Positions 25,047-33,332 of a stretch of DNA of 64,000 bases are shown here, one piece after another; position 1 is the first letter of the stretch; each line of letters begins with the position of its first letter. The stretch comes from an uncultured Eubacteriales bacterium (GTDB lineage Bacteria; Bacillota; Clostridia; Oscillospirales; Oscillospiraceae). The notes under the pieces were generated by a model. That model saw only the letters and a program-made list of their open reading frames with translations, was not told the origin of the DNA and searched no databases. The stretch is from positions 55,177-119,176 of the forward strand of contig URPA01000002.1 in assembly GCA_900549545.1 (NCBI GenBank), read 5' to 3'. The position numbers and the translations under genes were made by a program.

Positions 25047-26869
25047 TGTTCAGCGGCCCCCTTCTCAAGAATATCCATAAACTCTTCGCCGGTGATGGTC
25101 TCTTTTTCATAGAGGTAGTTTGCCAGCATATCAAGCTCGGCGCGGTTTTCGGTCAGGATGCGCTTTGCCTTTTCGTGCTGCTCCTTCACCGCGTCGATAA
25201 CCTTCCGGTCGATCTCCTTCTGGGTTTCGGCGGAGCAGGCAAGCGACGTGTCCCCGCCGAGATACTGGTTTGTCACCGTCTCAAAGGCCACCATGTCAAA
25301 CTCGTCGTTCATGCCGTAGCGGGTTATCATGGCACGGGCGAGCTTTGTGGCCTGCTCGATGTCGTTGGAAGCGCCGGTTGTTATCTGACCAAAGACGATC
25401 TCCTCCGCAGCGCGGCCGCCGGTATAGGTGGCTATCTTATTTTCAAGCTCCTCCTTGGTGAGCAGGCACTTATCCTGCTGCTCCACCTGCATGGTATAGC
25501 CCAGAGCGCCGGAGGTTCTGGGGATGATGGTTATCTTCTGCACGGGGGCGGAGTTTGTCTGCTTCGCGGCGACCAGCGCGTGGCCTATCTCATGATAAGC
25601 CACGACCTTCTTCTCGCTGTCGGAGAGGATGGCGTTTTTCTTCTGATAGCCCGCGATGACGACCTCGATGCTCTCCTCAAGGTCCGCCTGCGTCACCACC
25701 GCGCGGTCATTGCGCACAGCGCGCAGGGCAGCTTCGTTGACGATATTGGCAAGCTCCGCGCCGGAGGTGCCGGAGGCCATCCTCGCGATGGTGTGAAAAT
25801 CGACATCGTCCGCGACCTTTATCTTGCGCGCGTGAACCTTCAAAATCTCCTCGCGGCCCTTGAGGTCGGGCAGCTCGACAGGCACGCGCCTGTCAAAGCG
25901 GCCGGGGCGGGTCAGCGCCGGGTCAAGGGGTTCGGGGCGGTTCGTGGCGGCGAGAATGATAACGCCGTTGTTGCCCTCAAAGCCGTCCATCTCGGTGAGC
26001 AGCTGGTTGAGGGTCTGCTCGCGCTCGTCATTGCCGCCCATCTGCCCGTCGCGCTTCTTGCCGATGGCGTCAATCTCGTCAATGAACACGATGCACGGTG
26101 CCTTCTCCTTGGCCTGCCGGAACAAATCGCGCACCTTGGAAGCGCCCATGCCGACGAACATCTCCACAAACTCCGAGCCGGAGATGGAGAAGAACGGGAC
26201 ATTCGCTTCACCAGCCACCGCCTTTGCGAGCATGGTCTTGCCTGTGCCCGGAGGGCCGACAAGCAGCAGGCCCTTTGGCATAGATGCGCCCACATCGGTG
26301 TACTTTGTGGGGTTGTGCAGATAGTCAACAATCTCGGCAAGGTTTTCCTTTGCCTCGTCCTCCCCGGCCACGTCGCTGAAATGTATGCCGTTTGTGGACT
26401 GGACATAGACCTTGGCGTTGCTCTTGCCCATGCCGAAGGACATGGCGTTTTTGCCGCCCATCTGCTGCATCATTTTCTTGCTCATGTACTGCCCGAGCCC
26501 GATGAAAATGACCAGCGGCAGCACGAAGGACAGCAGGAAGCTGAGAATGGGCGAGGTCGGCTCAACAATATCCTGAGAAAATACCGCCCCCGCCGCGTGC
26601 AGGCGCTCGGTGAGGTTCGGGTCGTTCATGAGGCCGGTTTTGTAGATGGCGGTGTTCTCCTTGTCGGTGAAGGTTATCTGCGTGCTGCTTATCTCCACCT
26701 CGCCGATGTTATTCTCGGCGGTCATGTCCATGAAGGTGCCGTAATCGACCTCCTTCACCTGCCGCGCCATCAGCGAGGGGGTGATGAGCATATTGAACAC
26801 GACCAGAATGAGTAGGACTATCCCGTAGTAATAGATAAGCGGTTTTTTCGGGCTTTTTACTTCTTTCAT
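25043..26869 (-). CDS. ftsH: ATP-dependent zinc metalloprotease FtsH
   Basis: A 608-residue membrane AAA protease. Two helices (about 11-30 and 107-126) flank a short outer domain, GPPGTGKT (205-212) is Walker A, IDEID (263-267) Walker B, and HEIGH (426-430) binds the catalytic zinc. It degrades membrane and regulatory proteins. This copy lies directly behind a tetR gene (24 bases) and overlaps a DUF308 gene, instead of the hpt/tilS context of the housekeeping copy, so it may be an inducible second FtsH. The second motif residue is Ile rather than the common Ala, which is tolerated. Confidence 0.95.
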   Translation of the reverse strand: MKEVKSPKKPLIYYYGIVLLILVVFNMLITPSLMARQVKEVDYGTFMDMTAENNIGEVEISSTQITFTDKENTAIYKTGLMNDPNLTERLHAAGAVFSQDIVEPTSPILSFLLSFVLPLVIFIGLGQYMSKKMMQQMGGKNAMSFGMGKSNAKVYVQSTNGIHFSDVAGEDEAKENLAEIVDYLHNPTKYTDVGASMPKGLLLVGPPGTGKTMLAKAVAGEANVPFFSISGSEFVEMFVGMGASKVRDLFRQAKEKAPCIVFIDEIDAIGKKRDGQMGGNDEREQTLNQLLTEMDGFEGNNGVIILAATNRPEPLDPALTRPGRFDRRVPVELPDLKGREEILKVHARKIKVADDVDFHTIARMASGTSGAELANIVNEAALRAVRNDRAVVTQADLEESIEVVIAGYQKKNAILSDSEKKVVAYHEIGHALVAAKQTNSAPVQKITIIPRTSGALGYTMQVEQQDKCLLTKEELENKIATYTGGRAAEEIVFGQITTGASNDIEQATKLARAMITRYGMNDEFDMVAFETVTNQYLGGDTSLACSAETQKEIDRKVIDAVKEQHEKAKRILTENRAELDMLANYLYEKETITGEEFMDILEKGAAEQ

Positions 26870-26893
26870 TTTTCTCTACCTTATCTTCCTTTT

Positions 26894-27505
26894 TCAATTT
26901 TGCCTCAGCACTCCGTAGAGCGCCATATCCAGTGTTTCGTCAAGATAGTCTGCCGCCTCGTCAAAGCTTTTGAACCTGATACCACGGCCAACGGCTGTGC
27001 GTATCAGATATCCGATTCCCTCCAGCAGCCCTATGACGCTCTCGGCCTTCACGCCGCTGCGCAGAGGCATATGCGCAACAACATCACGCATAAACTCCCG
27101 GTCAAGCTGAAAAATCGGCTCGTGCAGCTTTTCGATCTCCGCCGCCAGATTTGGCGGCGTGTGGAAAAACGCCGTCTCAAAGACTCTCCGCCGCTGGGGA
27201 TTCTGCCGCAGGAAGCGCTCCCGGAGCATGTAGAAGTCCCGGATTGTTTCCTTGGTGTTCTCTCCGTCCGGCTTGCGGGCGTTTTCAAGAATATAATCCC
27301 GCATTGCGCGGAAGGTGTCCTCCACGCAGAGGAGAAACAGCTCCTCCCTGCTTTTGTAGTAGTGATACATCAGCCCCTTGGATATCTTGTGCCTTGAGCA
27401 TATGCGCCCCATGCTGACGGCATCGTACTCATCGGCGGCAAATTCCTCCATCGCAGCGTCAAATATCCGCTGTCTGCTGCGCTCCTGGCGCTCTGCCTGT
27501 GTCAT
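26894..27505 (-). CDS. TetR-family regulator upstream of ftsH
   Basis: A 203-residue TetR/AcrR regulator. The HTH lies at about 27-50 (VSMGRICSRHKISKGLMYHYYKSREELF) and the rest is a helical ligand domain. The ATG at 27505 follows GGGAGGAC. A 19-bp-arm inverted repeat with GACGGCTCAGTC and GACCGAGCCGTC sits 24 bases upstream and is the likely self-operator. ftsH follows closely, suggesting control of ftsH and the DUF308 gene. A related regulator with a related operator precedes the neighbouring MATE gene, so the two regulators may cross-talk. Confidence 0.9.
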   Translation of the reverse strand: MTQAERQERSRQRIFDAAMEEFAADEYDAVSMGRICSRHKISKGLMYHYYKSREELFLLCVEDTFRAMRDYILENARKPDGENTKETIRDFYMLRERFLRQNPQRRRVFETAFFHTPPNLAAEIEKLHEPIFQLDREFMRDVVAHMPLRSGVKAESVIGLLEGIGYLIRTAVGRGIRFKSFDEAADYLDETLDMALYGVLRQN

Positions 27506-27528
27506 GCGCTCGTCCTCCCATAAGCAAA

Positions 27529-27582
27529 TATAGACGGCTCAGTCTGTTTTGATAATATCACTTACAGACCGAGCCGTCTATA
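27529..27582. promoter_or_regulatory. Operator-like inverted repeat in front of the first tetR
   Basis: Two 19-base arms (27529-27547 and 27564-27582) match with one difference and are 16 bases apart. Each arm holds a GAC-N6-GTC half-site, the layout of TetR/AcrR operators. Confidence 0.7.
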
Positions 27583-27636
27583 TCTTTTTAAAAAATGTCA
27601 ACGATTATTCAGAGAAACTTCACAGATTTTTCACAC

Positions 27637-29019
27637 CTATATTTTTTCCTGCGCCAACATATTGCGCGAAGCTGTTGCCTTCATCGGCTTTATCGAGAAA
27701 ATGCAGACCAGAATGGTCAGCACATCGGCGGCAGGCTGGGTGAGGTATATGCCCATAATGCCAAGAAACTTCGGCAGAATGCGGATAAAGGGCACATAGA
27801 ACAGCCCCTGACGGATAGCGGACAGGAACAACCCATAGCGGGACGCGCCGATGGTCTGATAGGTAATGGTCATCATGTAGCACAGGCCGAAGGCCGGGTA
27901 AAGCGCCATCTGCGAGATGAGCAGGTTTCTGCCGTAATTTATTATGACGGGATTCTGGTTAAACAGCATTATCAGGGGCTTTGAGAGCACGATATATGCT
28001 GCCTCGACCAGCACCGTCAGCAGCAGCGCACCCTTCAGAGCAAAGCGCACCGAGTCGTGAAAGCGCTCCTCGTCCTTTGCGCCGAAGGCGTAGGAGGTCA
28101 CGGGCTGATAGCCCTGCATGAAGCCCATGATGACATAGCAGCCGATGAGGATAAGCCGCTGCACCACGCCGTATGCCGCGATAATTTCGTCAGACTGTGG
28201 TAGGCTTGTCGCCGCGATGTTTGTAAGGGACGCGGCAACGGAAAGGCATATCTGAATGACCGCGGTGGGGATGCCGATAGCGGCAACGGTCTTGATAAAC
28301 TGTCAGCTTGGCTTGAAGGCCCTGGCCTTGATTTTGATGATGGAACGGCCGCTCGCATAAAACCAGATGAGGATAAAGAGCGTTACAAACTGGGAGACCG
28401 TCGTCGCCATGGAGGCGCCCTTCACGCCGAGATTGAGGCCCCAGTCAAACATGAACACCGGGTCGAGCAGCACATTCAAAAGCGCGCCTGTGACCACGGC
28501 GACAGAGGAAATTTTCACCGAGGATTCCGCCCTCGCCGCGCAGTTCATGCTCTGCGCCGGGAGATTGGCAAGCGCCGCAATGAACATCCAGCGGGCGTAG
28601 TCCATCGCCTGCGGCAGGGACGCGTCCGACGCGCCGAAGGCACGCATGATAGGCTCAAGGAACACCAGGCCTATCGCGCACAGCGCAATGCCGATAATCG
28701 TCGAGATGCCGATAATAGTCGTGACAGTGCGGCTCGCGCCGTCCTCGTCCTTCGCGCCAAGCTGGCGGCCCGCGAGGACCGCCGCGCCCGCTGCAAAGAT
28801 GTTTTCAATCGACACCATTATAAGCAGCAGCGGCACAGTCACGCCAACCGCTGTCAGCGCGATATCGGAATTGAGCATGCCGATATACGCGGTGTCAACA
28901 ATGTTGTAAACCGCCTTTGCAAGCAGGGCGATTGTTGCCGGGATTGCGAGTTTCACGATAGATTTCGCAGGCGCCATATCTCCCAGCACATTCTGCGCCT
29001 GCGGTTTATTTTCAGCCAT
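27637..29019 (-). pseudogene. MATE efflux protein interrupted by one in-frame TGA
   Basis: The 461-codon frame encodes a complete MATE-family Na+/H+-drug antiporter with about twelve helices. A single TGA at 28303-28305 interrupts it between FKPS and QFIKTVAAIGIPTAVIQ; no frameshift is needed and the reading frame on both sides is clean. The expected residue is probably Trp (TGG). The gene may be a recent nonsense pseudogene, a sequencing error, or produce an N-terminal half only. Its ATG overlaps the upstream tetR stop, so that regulator controls it. TGA is used as a normal stop elsewhere in the window, so general recoding is unlikely. Confidence 0.85.
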
Positions 29020-29638
29020 TTTTAAGCACTTCCCTTTCGATTACTCCATACAGCAGGATATTCAGCGCCTTATAGCAGCTCTCCTCCCTGCTCTCAAAGT
29101 CCCGTGCGTCTGCCGGGGTCATTTGGCTGCGGATGTTGACAAAATCCTGAAACTGACGGAAGGTCTCAATAACCTCCGCCCGGGAGATGTCCGGCCGCAG
29201 CGGAAGGCCGCTGAGAATATCCTCCAAAATTCTGAGGTTGAGGGCGTCAAAATCCTTTTTCGCCGCCTGTATCTCCTGCCGCAGATGCTCCGGCGGGGAG
29301 ACGACCGCCTCACAGAAAATGCGCTGATACACTGGCCTCTGCCTGAAAAACGCCGTGCGCAGGACAAAGTAATCCTTCAGCTTTGCCTCCGGGCTGTACC
29401 CCTCCGCGGGCATGTTTTCGCGGATATAGCCCGTCAGCTCCCTAAAGCACTCCTCGACGCAGGCAATAAACAGCGCGTCCTTGGTGTCAAAATAATGGTA
29501 GACAATGCCCTTGGAAATATCCTCCGCCGCGCAGATGGTGTTGATGGAGCTCGCCCCGTAGCCCTGTTTTGAAAACTCGGCCAGAGCGCTGTCCATTATC
29601 CGCCGCCGCGTCAGCTGGTTTTTCTCTTCACGCTTCAA
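29012..29638 (-). CDS. TetR-family regulator of the MATE gene
   Basis: A 208-residue TetR/AcrR regulator with HTH at about 29-52 (ASSINTICAAEDISKGIVYHYFDTKDALF). It is clearly related to the TetR before ftsH. The start is TTG at 29638 with GGGGAG six bases upstream. The stop overlaps the MATE start by eight bases, so regulator and pump form one unit. The inverted repeat at 29656-29711 directly upstream is the probable operator. The ligand is likely a compound exported by the pump, by analogy only. Confidence 0.9.
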   Translation of the reverse strand: MKREEKNQLTRRRIMDSALAEFSKQGYGASSINTICAAEDISKGIVYHYFDTKDALFIACVEECFRELTGYIRENMPAEGYSPEAKLKDYFVLRTAFFRQRPVYQRIFCEAVVSPPEHLRQEIQAAKKDFDALNLRILEDILSGLPLRPDISRAEVIETFRQFQDFVNIRSQMTPADARDFESREESCYKALNILLYGVIEREVLKNG

Positions 29639-29655
29639 GTTTTTCTCCCCTTAAA

Positions 29656-29711
29656 ATTGACCACTCAGTCTATTTTTGCATATCCCATCACAAATAGACC
29701 GAGTGGTCAAT
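29656..29711. promoter_or_regulatory. Operator-like inverted repeat in front of the second tetR
   Basis: Arms at 29656-29672 and 29695-29711 match with one difference. Each contains a GACC-N4-GGTC type half-site (GACCGAGTGGTC), similar in design to the repeat before the first tetR. Confidence 0.7.
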
Positions 29712-29791
29712 ATTTAAATTGTAAATTATATTGGAACAAAAACGGTCTTTTTTCAGCAAAGACTGCCAGGAAGCAGGCTGTACCGCCCAAC

Positions 29792-29827
29792 AAAAAATCA
29801 GGGGCCACCGCTTTGGTGGTCCCTGAT
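29792..29827 (-). terminator. Terminator after the OFA-type MFS gene
   Basis: ATCAGGGACCACC and GGTGGCCCCTGAT pair on the minus strand and are followed by TTTTTTG. Confidence 0.9.
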
Positions 29828-29854
29828 GCTGTTATGTTTTTATATCCGCAAAAA

Positions 29855-31051
29855 TCAGGCTTTTTCCTTTTTCTTTCCGGGAAGCATGAATACAAGAATA
29901 ACGCCAACAACCGCGATAATGCCCGCAACGATGAATGCAGTTCCGGGGCCGAGAACCTTGTTGAGCAGCGTAGATGCGATGGAACCGACGCCGAAGCCAA
30001 TCATGGTCAGCGACAAGATTGTGCCAAGATTCTTTGTTCCCCAGATATCCGCCGCAATCGGTCCGAAGCACGCGTTGCAGCCGCCGTAGGAGAGGCTCAG
30101 TATCGCAAAGCACGCAACATACATCGCGCCGGTGGAGAAGGTGAGAATGACTATACCGACCGCGGTAACAAGGAAGGCGACGATAAAGGCCGCTTTTCTG
30201 CCTATTTTGTCTGAGATTGTGGGCAGAATCAGCCGGCCGCCGACCTGGCAGAGAGATGCAATGCTGACGCCCAGAGTTGCCATAGCCGCATCAAGGCCTT
30301 TGCTCTTGCCGTAGGAAACAAAGATGGCCGAGAGCAGGAGGTACGCGGGAACGGCACAGAAATACAGCGCCATGACAATCCAGAACTCCTTTGTTTTGAC
30401 GGCCTCCTTGACCTCAAACTGCTTCTGGGGCGCAATAGCGTTTGCCGCGGATGTGCTGCCGCTTTGAATCATATAGTTTGCGGGGGGATTCTTTAATGTG
30501 AGCAGGCCGATTACCGCGACTCCGACATATATAAACGATACTATCATGAAGGAGGTCTTGAAGCCATAGCTGTTAAGCCAGCTGCTCACCATCGGGCTGA
30601 AAATGGTTGCGGACAGACCAAGCGCCGCAAGAGTAAGGCCGGAGGCAAGGCCCTTTCTGTCCGGGAACCACTTAGGTGTAAGCGCGACGATAACATTGTA
30701 AACCATTCCGTCGCCAATGCCGAAGAGCCCGCCGAAGGTGATAATCATTGCCCAAAACATGTTCGACGGAAGAATAGCGGTAAGCATCCAGCCGAGGAAC
30801 ATCAGGACATAGCCAATAATAAGGGTTTTCTTCATGCCGTTTTTGGAGGTGCTCACACCACCGAGGTAGTTGCCGAGGACGAAAACCGCAATGAAAATTG
30901 TGTAGGGCAGAGTTGCGGTCGCCTGATCCACATTGAAGTGCTCCTGAACATAGGGATTAAAAAGGCTGTATGTATAGCAGACGCCCATAATGAGCATGCA
31001 GATCATTGCGAAGAAAAGAAGCACCCATCTGTTAGAAGTTTTTTTCTCCAT
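29855..31051 (-). CDS. MFS transporter, oxalate/formate antiporter (OFA) type
   Basis: A 398-residue, twelve-helix MFS permease. The N-terminus RWVLLFFAMICMLIMGVCYTYSLFNPYVQEHF and the loop GIGDGMVYNVIVALTPKWFPDRKGLASGL are typical of the OFA subfamily, which exchanges small organic acids. It follows the MBL hydrolase gene by 30 bases and is probably its cotranscribed transporter; both face the IclR regulator. The substrate is likely an organic acid or lactone derivative, which is inference. Confidence 0.85.
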   Translation of the reverse strand: MEKKTSNRWVLLFFAMICMLIMGVCYTYSLFNPYVQEHFNVDQATATLPYTIFIAVFVLGNYLGGVSTSKNGMKKTLIIGYVLMFLGWMLTAILPSNMFWAMIITFGGLFGIGDGMVYNVIVALTPKWFPDRKGLASGLTLAALGLSATIFSPMVSSWLNSYGFKTSFMIVSFIYVGVAVIGLLTLKNPPANYMIQSGSTSAANAIAPQKQFEVKEAVKTKEFWIVMALYFCAVPAYLLLSAIFVSYGKSKGLDAAMATLGVSIASLCQVGGRLILPTISDKIGRKAAFIVAFLVTAVGIVILTFSTGAMYVACFAILSLSYGGCNACFGPIAADIWGTKNLGTILSLTMIGFGVGSIASTLLNKVLGPGTAFIVAGIIAVVGVILVFMLPGKKKEKA

Positions 31052-31081
31052 TTTTATTCCCTCCTTTTCACTTCAAAGCTG

Positions 31082-31918
31082 TCAATCTATGCCGTTGTTG
31101 TCGGCAATGGTGTTGAGCTTATTGTAGCAGAGCGTTCTGAAAATACTGTTGAACTTCTGGAACCCGTCCTCGCCCATAATGTATACATTCGGCATATGGG
31201 CCTTTCTGCTCCTTGCATACTCCATCTTGCCGTAGCCGTTATCAAATTCGGGATGATTGCAGATTGCAACATCGCAATGCGCTTTTGATGTCTCCTCGGC
31301 AAAATGGTCAACAGAAGCGAGATACTTGACCACGTTGTGAATTGACGCGGGAGGATTGGTGCCGCCCCACATACCGGCCATGTGCTTCACGCCGTTATCA
31401 TACACGGGGAAGATAAAGCTCAGGCCTCCGGGAGTATGGCCGGGAGTAAAGAGCACATTGATGCTTGTGTCGCCAAGGGTGATAACATCGCCCTCATCAA
31501 CATAGTGGTCAATGTTGAAATCCTTCCATGTGTCGGGCCTGTCGGGGAAAAACGGGGTGCTTGCCCAAAATTCATCGTCTATCTTGCTCAGATAGGTTTC
31601 GGGATGATACTTCTCCACAAGCCATCTGCCGCAGCCGCAGTGGTCAAAGTGGCCGTGAGTGATGACAAGCTTTTTGATCTCCTCGGGATTCCAGCCGATG
31701 TCCTCAATGGCTTCCACTATTGCATTGAACATCTCCTCTTTGGGATAGATCGCATCAATTACAATAAGGCCCTCGGAGGTTTTCAGGACAAATGACGCGG
31801 TGGTCCTGTTTGCAACGCAGAGCAGATTATCAAAAATCTGCGCATGTGTAAACCAGGACCCATCCGGCATACCTGAAAGCAGCGCGTTGATGTCGATAAT
31901 ATAAGGGGGTAGATTCAT
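31082..31918 (-). CDS. MBL-fold metallo-hydrolase
   Basis: A 278-residue metallo-beta-lactamase fold enzyme. THGHFDHCGCG carries His88, His90, Asp92 and His93, GHTPGG supplies the next histidine, and a C-terminal NHPEFDNG supplies another. Related enzymes hydrolyse thioesters, lactones or beta-lactams. The start at 31918 (MNLPPYIID) has AAAGGA upstream; the frame runs further back but with no ribosome site. It is coupled to the OFA-type transporter and opposite an IclR regulator, which suggests uptake and hydrolysis of an organic acid ester or lactone. Confidence 0.85.
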   Translation of the reverse strand: MNLPPYIIDINALLSGMPDGSWFTHAQIFDNLLCVANRTTASFVLKTSEGLIVIDAIYPKEEMFNAIVEAIEDIGWNPEEIKKLVITHGHFDHCGCGRWLVEKYHPETYLSKIDDEFWASTPFFPDRPDTWKDFNIDHYVDEGDVITLGDTSINVLFTPGHTPGGLSFIFPVYDNGVKHMAGMWGGTNPPASIHNVVKYLASVDHFAEETSKAHCDVAICNHPEFDNGYGKMEYARSRKAHMPNVYIMGEDGFQKFNSIFRTLCYNKLNTIADNNGID

Positions 31919-31962
31919 GGTGTTTTTTCCTTTCTTTAATATAGTGTTCGACAAAAAGCCTA

Positions 31963-31988
31963 AATTCAATATATTTCCCATTTGAATT
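31963..31988. promoter_or_regulatory. AATTCAA/TTGAATT inverted repeat upstream of the MBL gene
   Basis: AATTCAA (31963-31969) and TTGAATT (31982-31988) are similar to TTCAATT/AATTGAA (32138-32144 and 32151-32157) on the IclR side. The two may be IclR sites, one per promoter. Confidence 0.4.
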
Positions 31989-32028
31989 TTTGTCAATATG
32001 CTCAATTTATTATCAAAAAACCGCTAAA

Positions 32029-32073
32029 AATAATCACAGATGTTTGCATAATATGCAAACATCTGTGATTATT
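32029..32073. repeat. 45-base near-perfect palindrome between divergent genes
   Basis: Perfect 21-bp arms with a three-base loop, centred on TTTGCAT AAT ATGCAAA. GCGCTTTTTT follows on the plus strand. It may be a terminator-like insulator or an operator; nothing else decides. Confidence 0.7.
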
Positions 32074-32192
32074 GCGCTTTTTTGTGCCGCTCCCTATTGC
32101 AATTTGATTGTGAAGAAAATATACTTGTTTTAATAACTTCAATTCGGCTAAATTGAAAGAAACGAATCATTTATACTTTAGGGGGTTGTTGT

Positions 32193-32948
32193 ATGGATAA
32201 TAATTCAAGCTCGCTGGGAATTATCTCCTCTGCCGAGAAAACTCTTCAGCTCATCGAACTGCTCTCAGAAAATAACGGGCTGCTGAGCGTGAGCGAAATA
32301 GCGAAGAGAATGAACATACACGTTTCAAGCGCCGACAGATACATGCTCACGCTTCAGAGCATGGGTTATGTTGAAAAGGATCCCAAAACCAGAAACTTCC
32401 GCCTGAACGAAAAGCTTATTCTTCTCTCCGATCGCCTGACCCAAAGCCACCCTCTTACGACAAGGTACCTCTCCACCATGCACACGCTTGCCTATATGTA
32501 CAATACCACTACACATATTATGGCATTCCATAACGGGAAAACGGTTACTCTTCATAAGGATCTCCAGACTCAGAATCTGTCCTTCAATCATGCTTTTTTT
32601 GACCCGACAAGGTATTATTACTGCTCAGCTCCGGGCAAGCTGCTTTTATCAACCTTCTCGGACGAGGAGCTCGATTACTATCTTGACCATACCAAAATAA
32701 TACTATTTACAAAGAACACCCTGTCAACGCCCGAGGCAATAAAGGATGAGATACAGCTTGTCAGAGAAAGGGGTTATTCATATCACGATGAGGAGTGGCT
32801 TCCCGGCAACCTGACAATTTCGTTCCCGCTCAGAGTAAACGGAGAAATAAAAGGCGCCATGTCCCTTATGTGCAGCATTGACAGAAAGGAAGAAATGCTC
32901 GCTCGCGTGACGATTGAAAACATCAAAAAGATGATCAGAGAGCCATGA
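32193..32948 (+). CDS. IclR-family transcriptional regulator
   Basis: A 251-residue IclR regulator with an N-terminal winged helix (about 10-75, LSVSEIAKRMNIHVSSADRYMLTLQSMGYV) and a C-terminal GAF-like effector domain with the SAPGKLLLSTFSDEEL segment. It is transcribed away from the MBL hydrolase/OFA transporter operon, which it probably controls. The ATG follows TTTAGGGGGTTG. A TTCAATT/AATTGAA repeat lies 36 bases before its start. Confidence 0.92.
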   Translation: MDNNSSSLGIISSAEKTLQLIELLSENNGLLSVSEIAKRMNIHVSSADRYMLTLQSMGYVEKDPKTRNFRLNEKLILLSDRLTQSHPLTTRYLSTMHTLAYMYNTTTHIMAFHNGKTVTLHKDLQTQNLSFNHAFFDPTRYYYCSAPGKLLLSTFSDEELDYYLDHTKIILFTKNTLSTPEAIKDEIQLVRERGYSYHDEEWLPGNLTISFPLRVNGEIKGAMSLMCSIDRKEEMLARVTIENIKKMIREP

Positions 32949-33012
32949 AATCAAAAAGCAAGGCGAGGCCTTGCGAAACACTTATTCACTATTCACTCAT
33001 ACCTATTACTTT

Positions 33013-33052
33013 CAAAAATCGACAAGCACCAAATAGTGCTTGTCGATTTTTG
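33013..33052. terminator. Terminator after the IclR gene
   Basis: Perfect 17-bp arms, CAAAAATCGACAAGCAC and its complement, enclose a six-base loop and end in TTTTTG. The design works on either strand. Between the gene stop and this hairpin lie a GCAAGGC/GCCTTGC mini-hairpin and AT-rich TTATTCACTATTCACT sequence. Confidence 0.82.
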
Positions 33053-33096
33053 TAATAGCGAAACACTATAGATATTTTCTCCGATACCCACAAAAG

Positions 33097-33131
33097 CCAA
33101 ATCGAAGCCCAGCGTAGCGGGTTCGATTTGG
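33097..33131. repeat. Intergenic hairpin of the CCCAGCGTAG family
   Basis: CCAAATCGAA and TTCGATTTGG pair around the core GCCCAGCGTAGCGGG. The same core with different arms occurs at 52794-52829, and related ones at 40797-40825 and 40862-40896. Confidence 0.6.
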
Positions 33132-33138
33132 AGGCGAA

Positions 33139-33203
33139 AAACAACCCCGTCCGGCTAAGAAGCCTCGCCGCAAGGCGGGGATTCGTGCCATAAGGGGTTG
33201 TTT
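33139..33203 (-). terminator. Terminator of tRNA-Leu
   Basis: AAACAACCCC and GGGGTTGTTT pair, enclosing a GC-rich inner hairpin, with GTTTTTCG on the minus strand. Confidence 0.7.
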
Positions 33204-33208
33204 AGAGC

Positions 33209-33294
33209 TGGTGCGGGTAACAGGGGTCGAACCTGCACGCCTTCTCAGCACGAGAACCTAAATCTCGCATGTCTGCCAATTCCATCATACCCGC
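33209..33294 (-). tRNA. tRNA-Leu (TAG)
   Basis: An 86-base class II tRNA. The acceptor stem GCGGGTA/TACCCGC closes, the anticodon loop TTTAGGT between GCGAGA and TCTCGT gives TAG, a long variable arm is present, the T-loop is GGTTCGACCCC and CCA is encoded. Confidence 0.95.
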
Positions 33295-33300
33295 AGATAT

Positions 33301-33332
33301 TAAGTTGAAAGTGTAAAGTTGAAAATTGAAAG
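33301..33332. repeat. Left flank repeat of the four-helix-bundle gene
   Basis: GTTGAAAGTGTAAAGTTGAA and further GAAA-rich units lie directly after the gene; the complement of the right flank (33677-33713) has the same GTTGAAAGTTGAAAATGGAA pattern. The gene is thus bracketed by inverted repeats. Confidence 0.55.

Noticed and set aside
28303..28305. TGA in the MATE gene as selenocysteine or reassigned codon
   Set aside because: No SECIS-like hairpin was seen just downstream, a Trp is expected by family, and TGA is a normal stop in many neighbouring genes.
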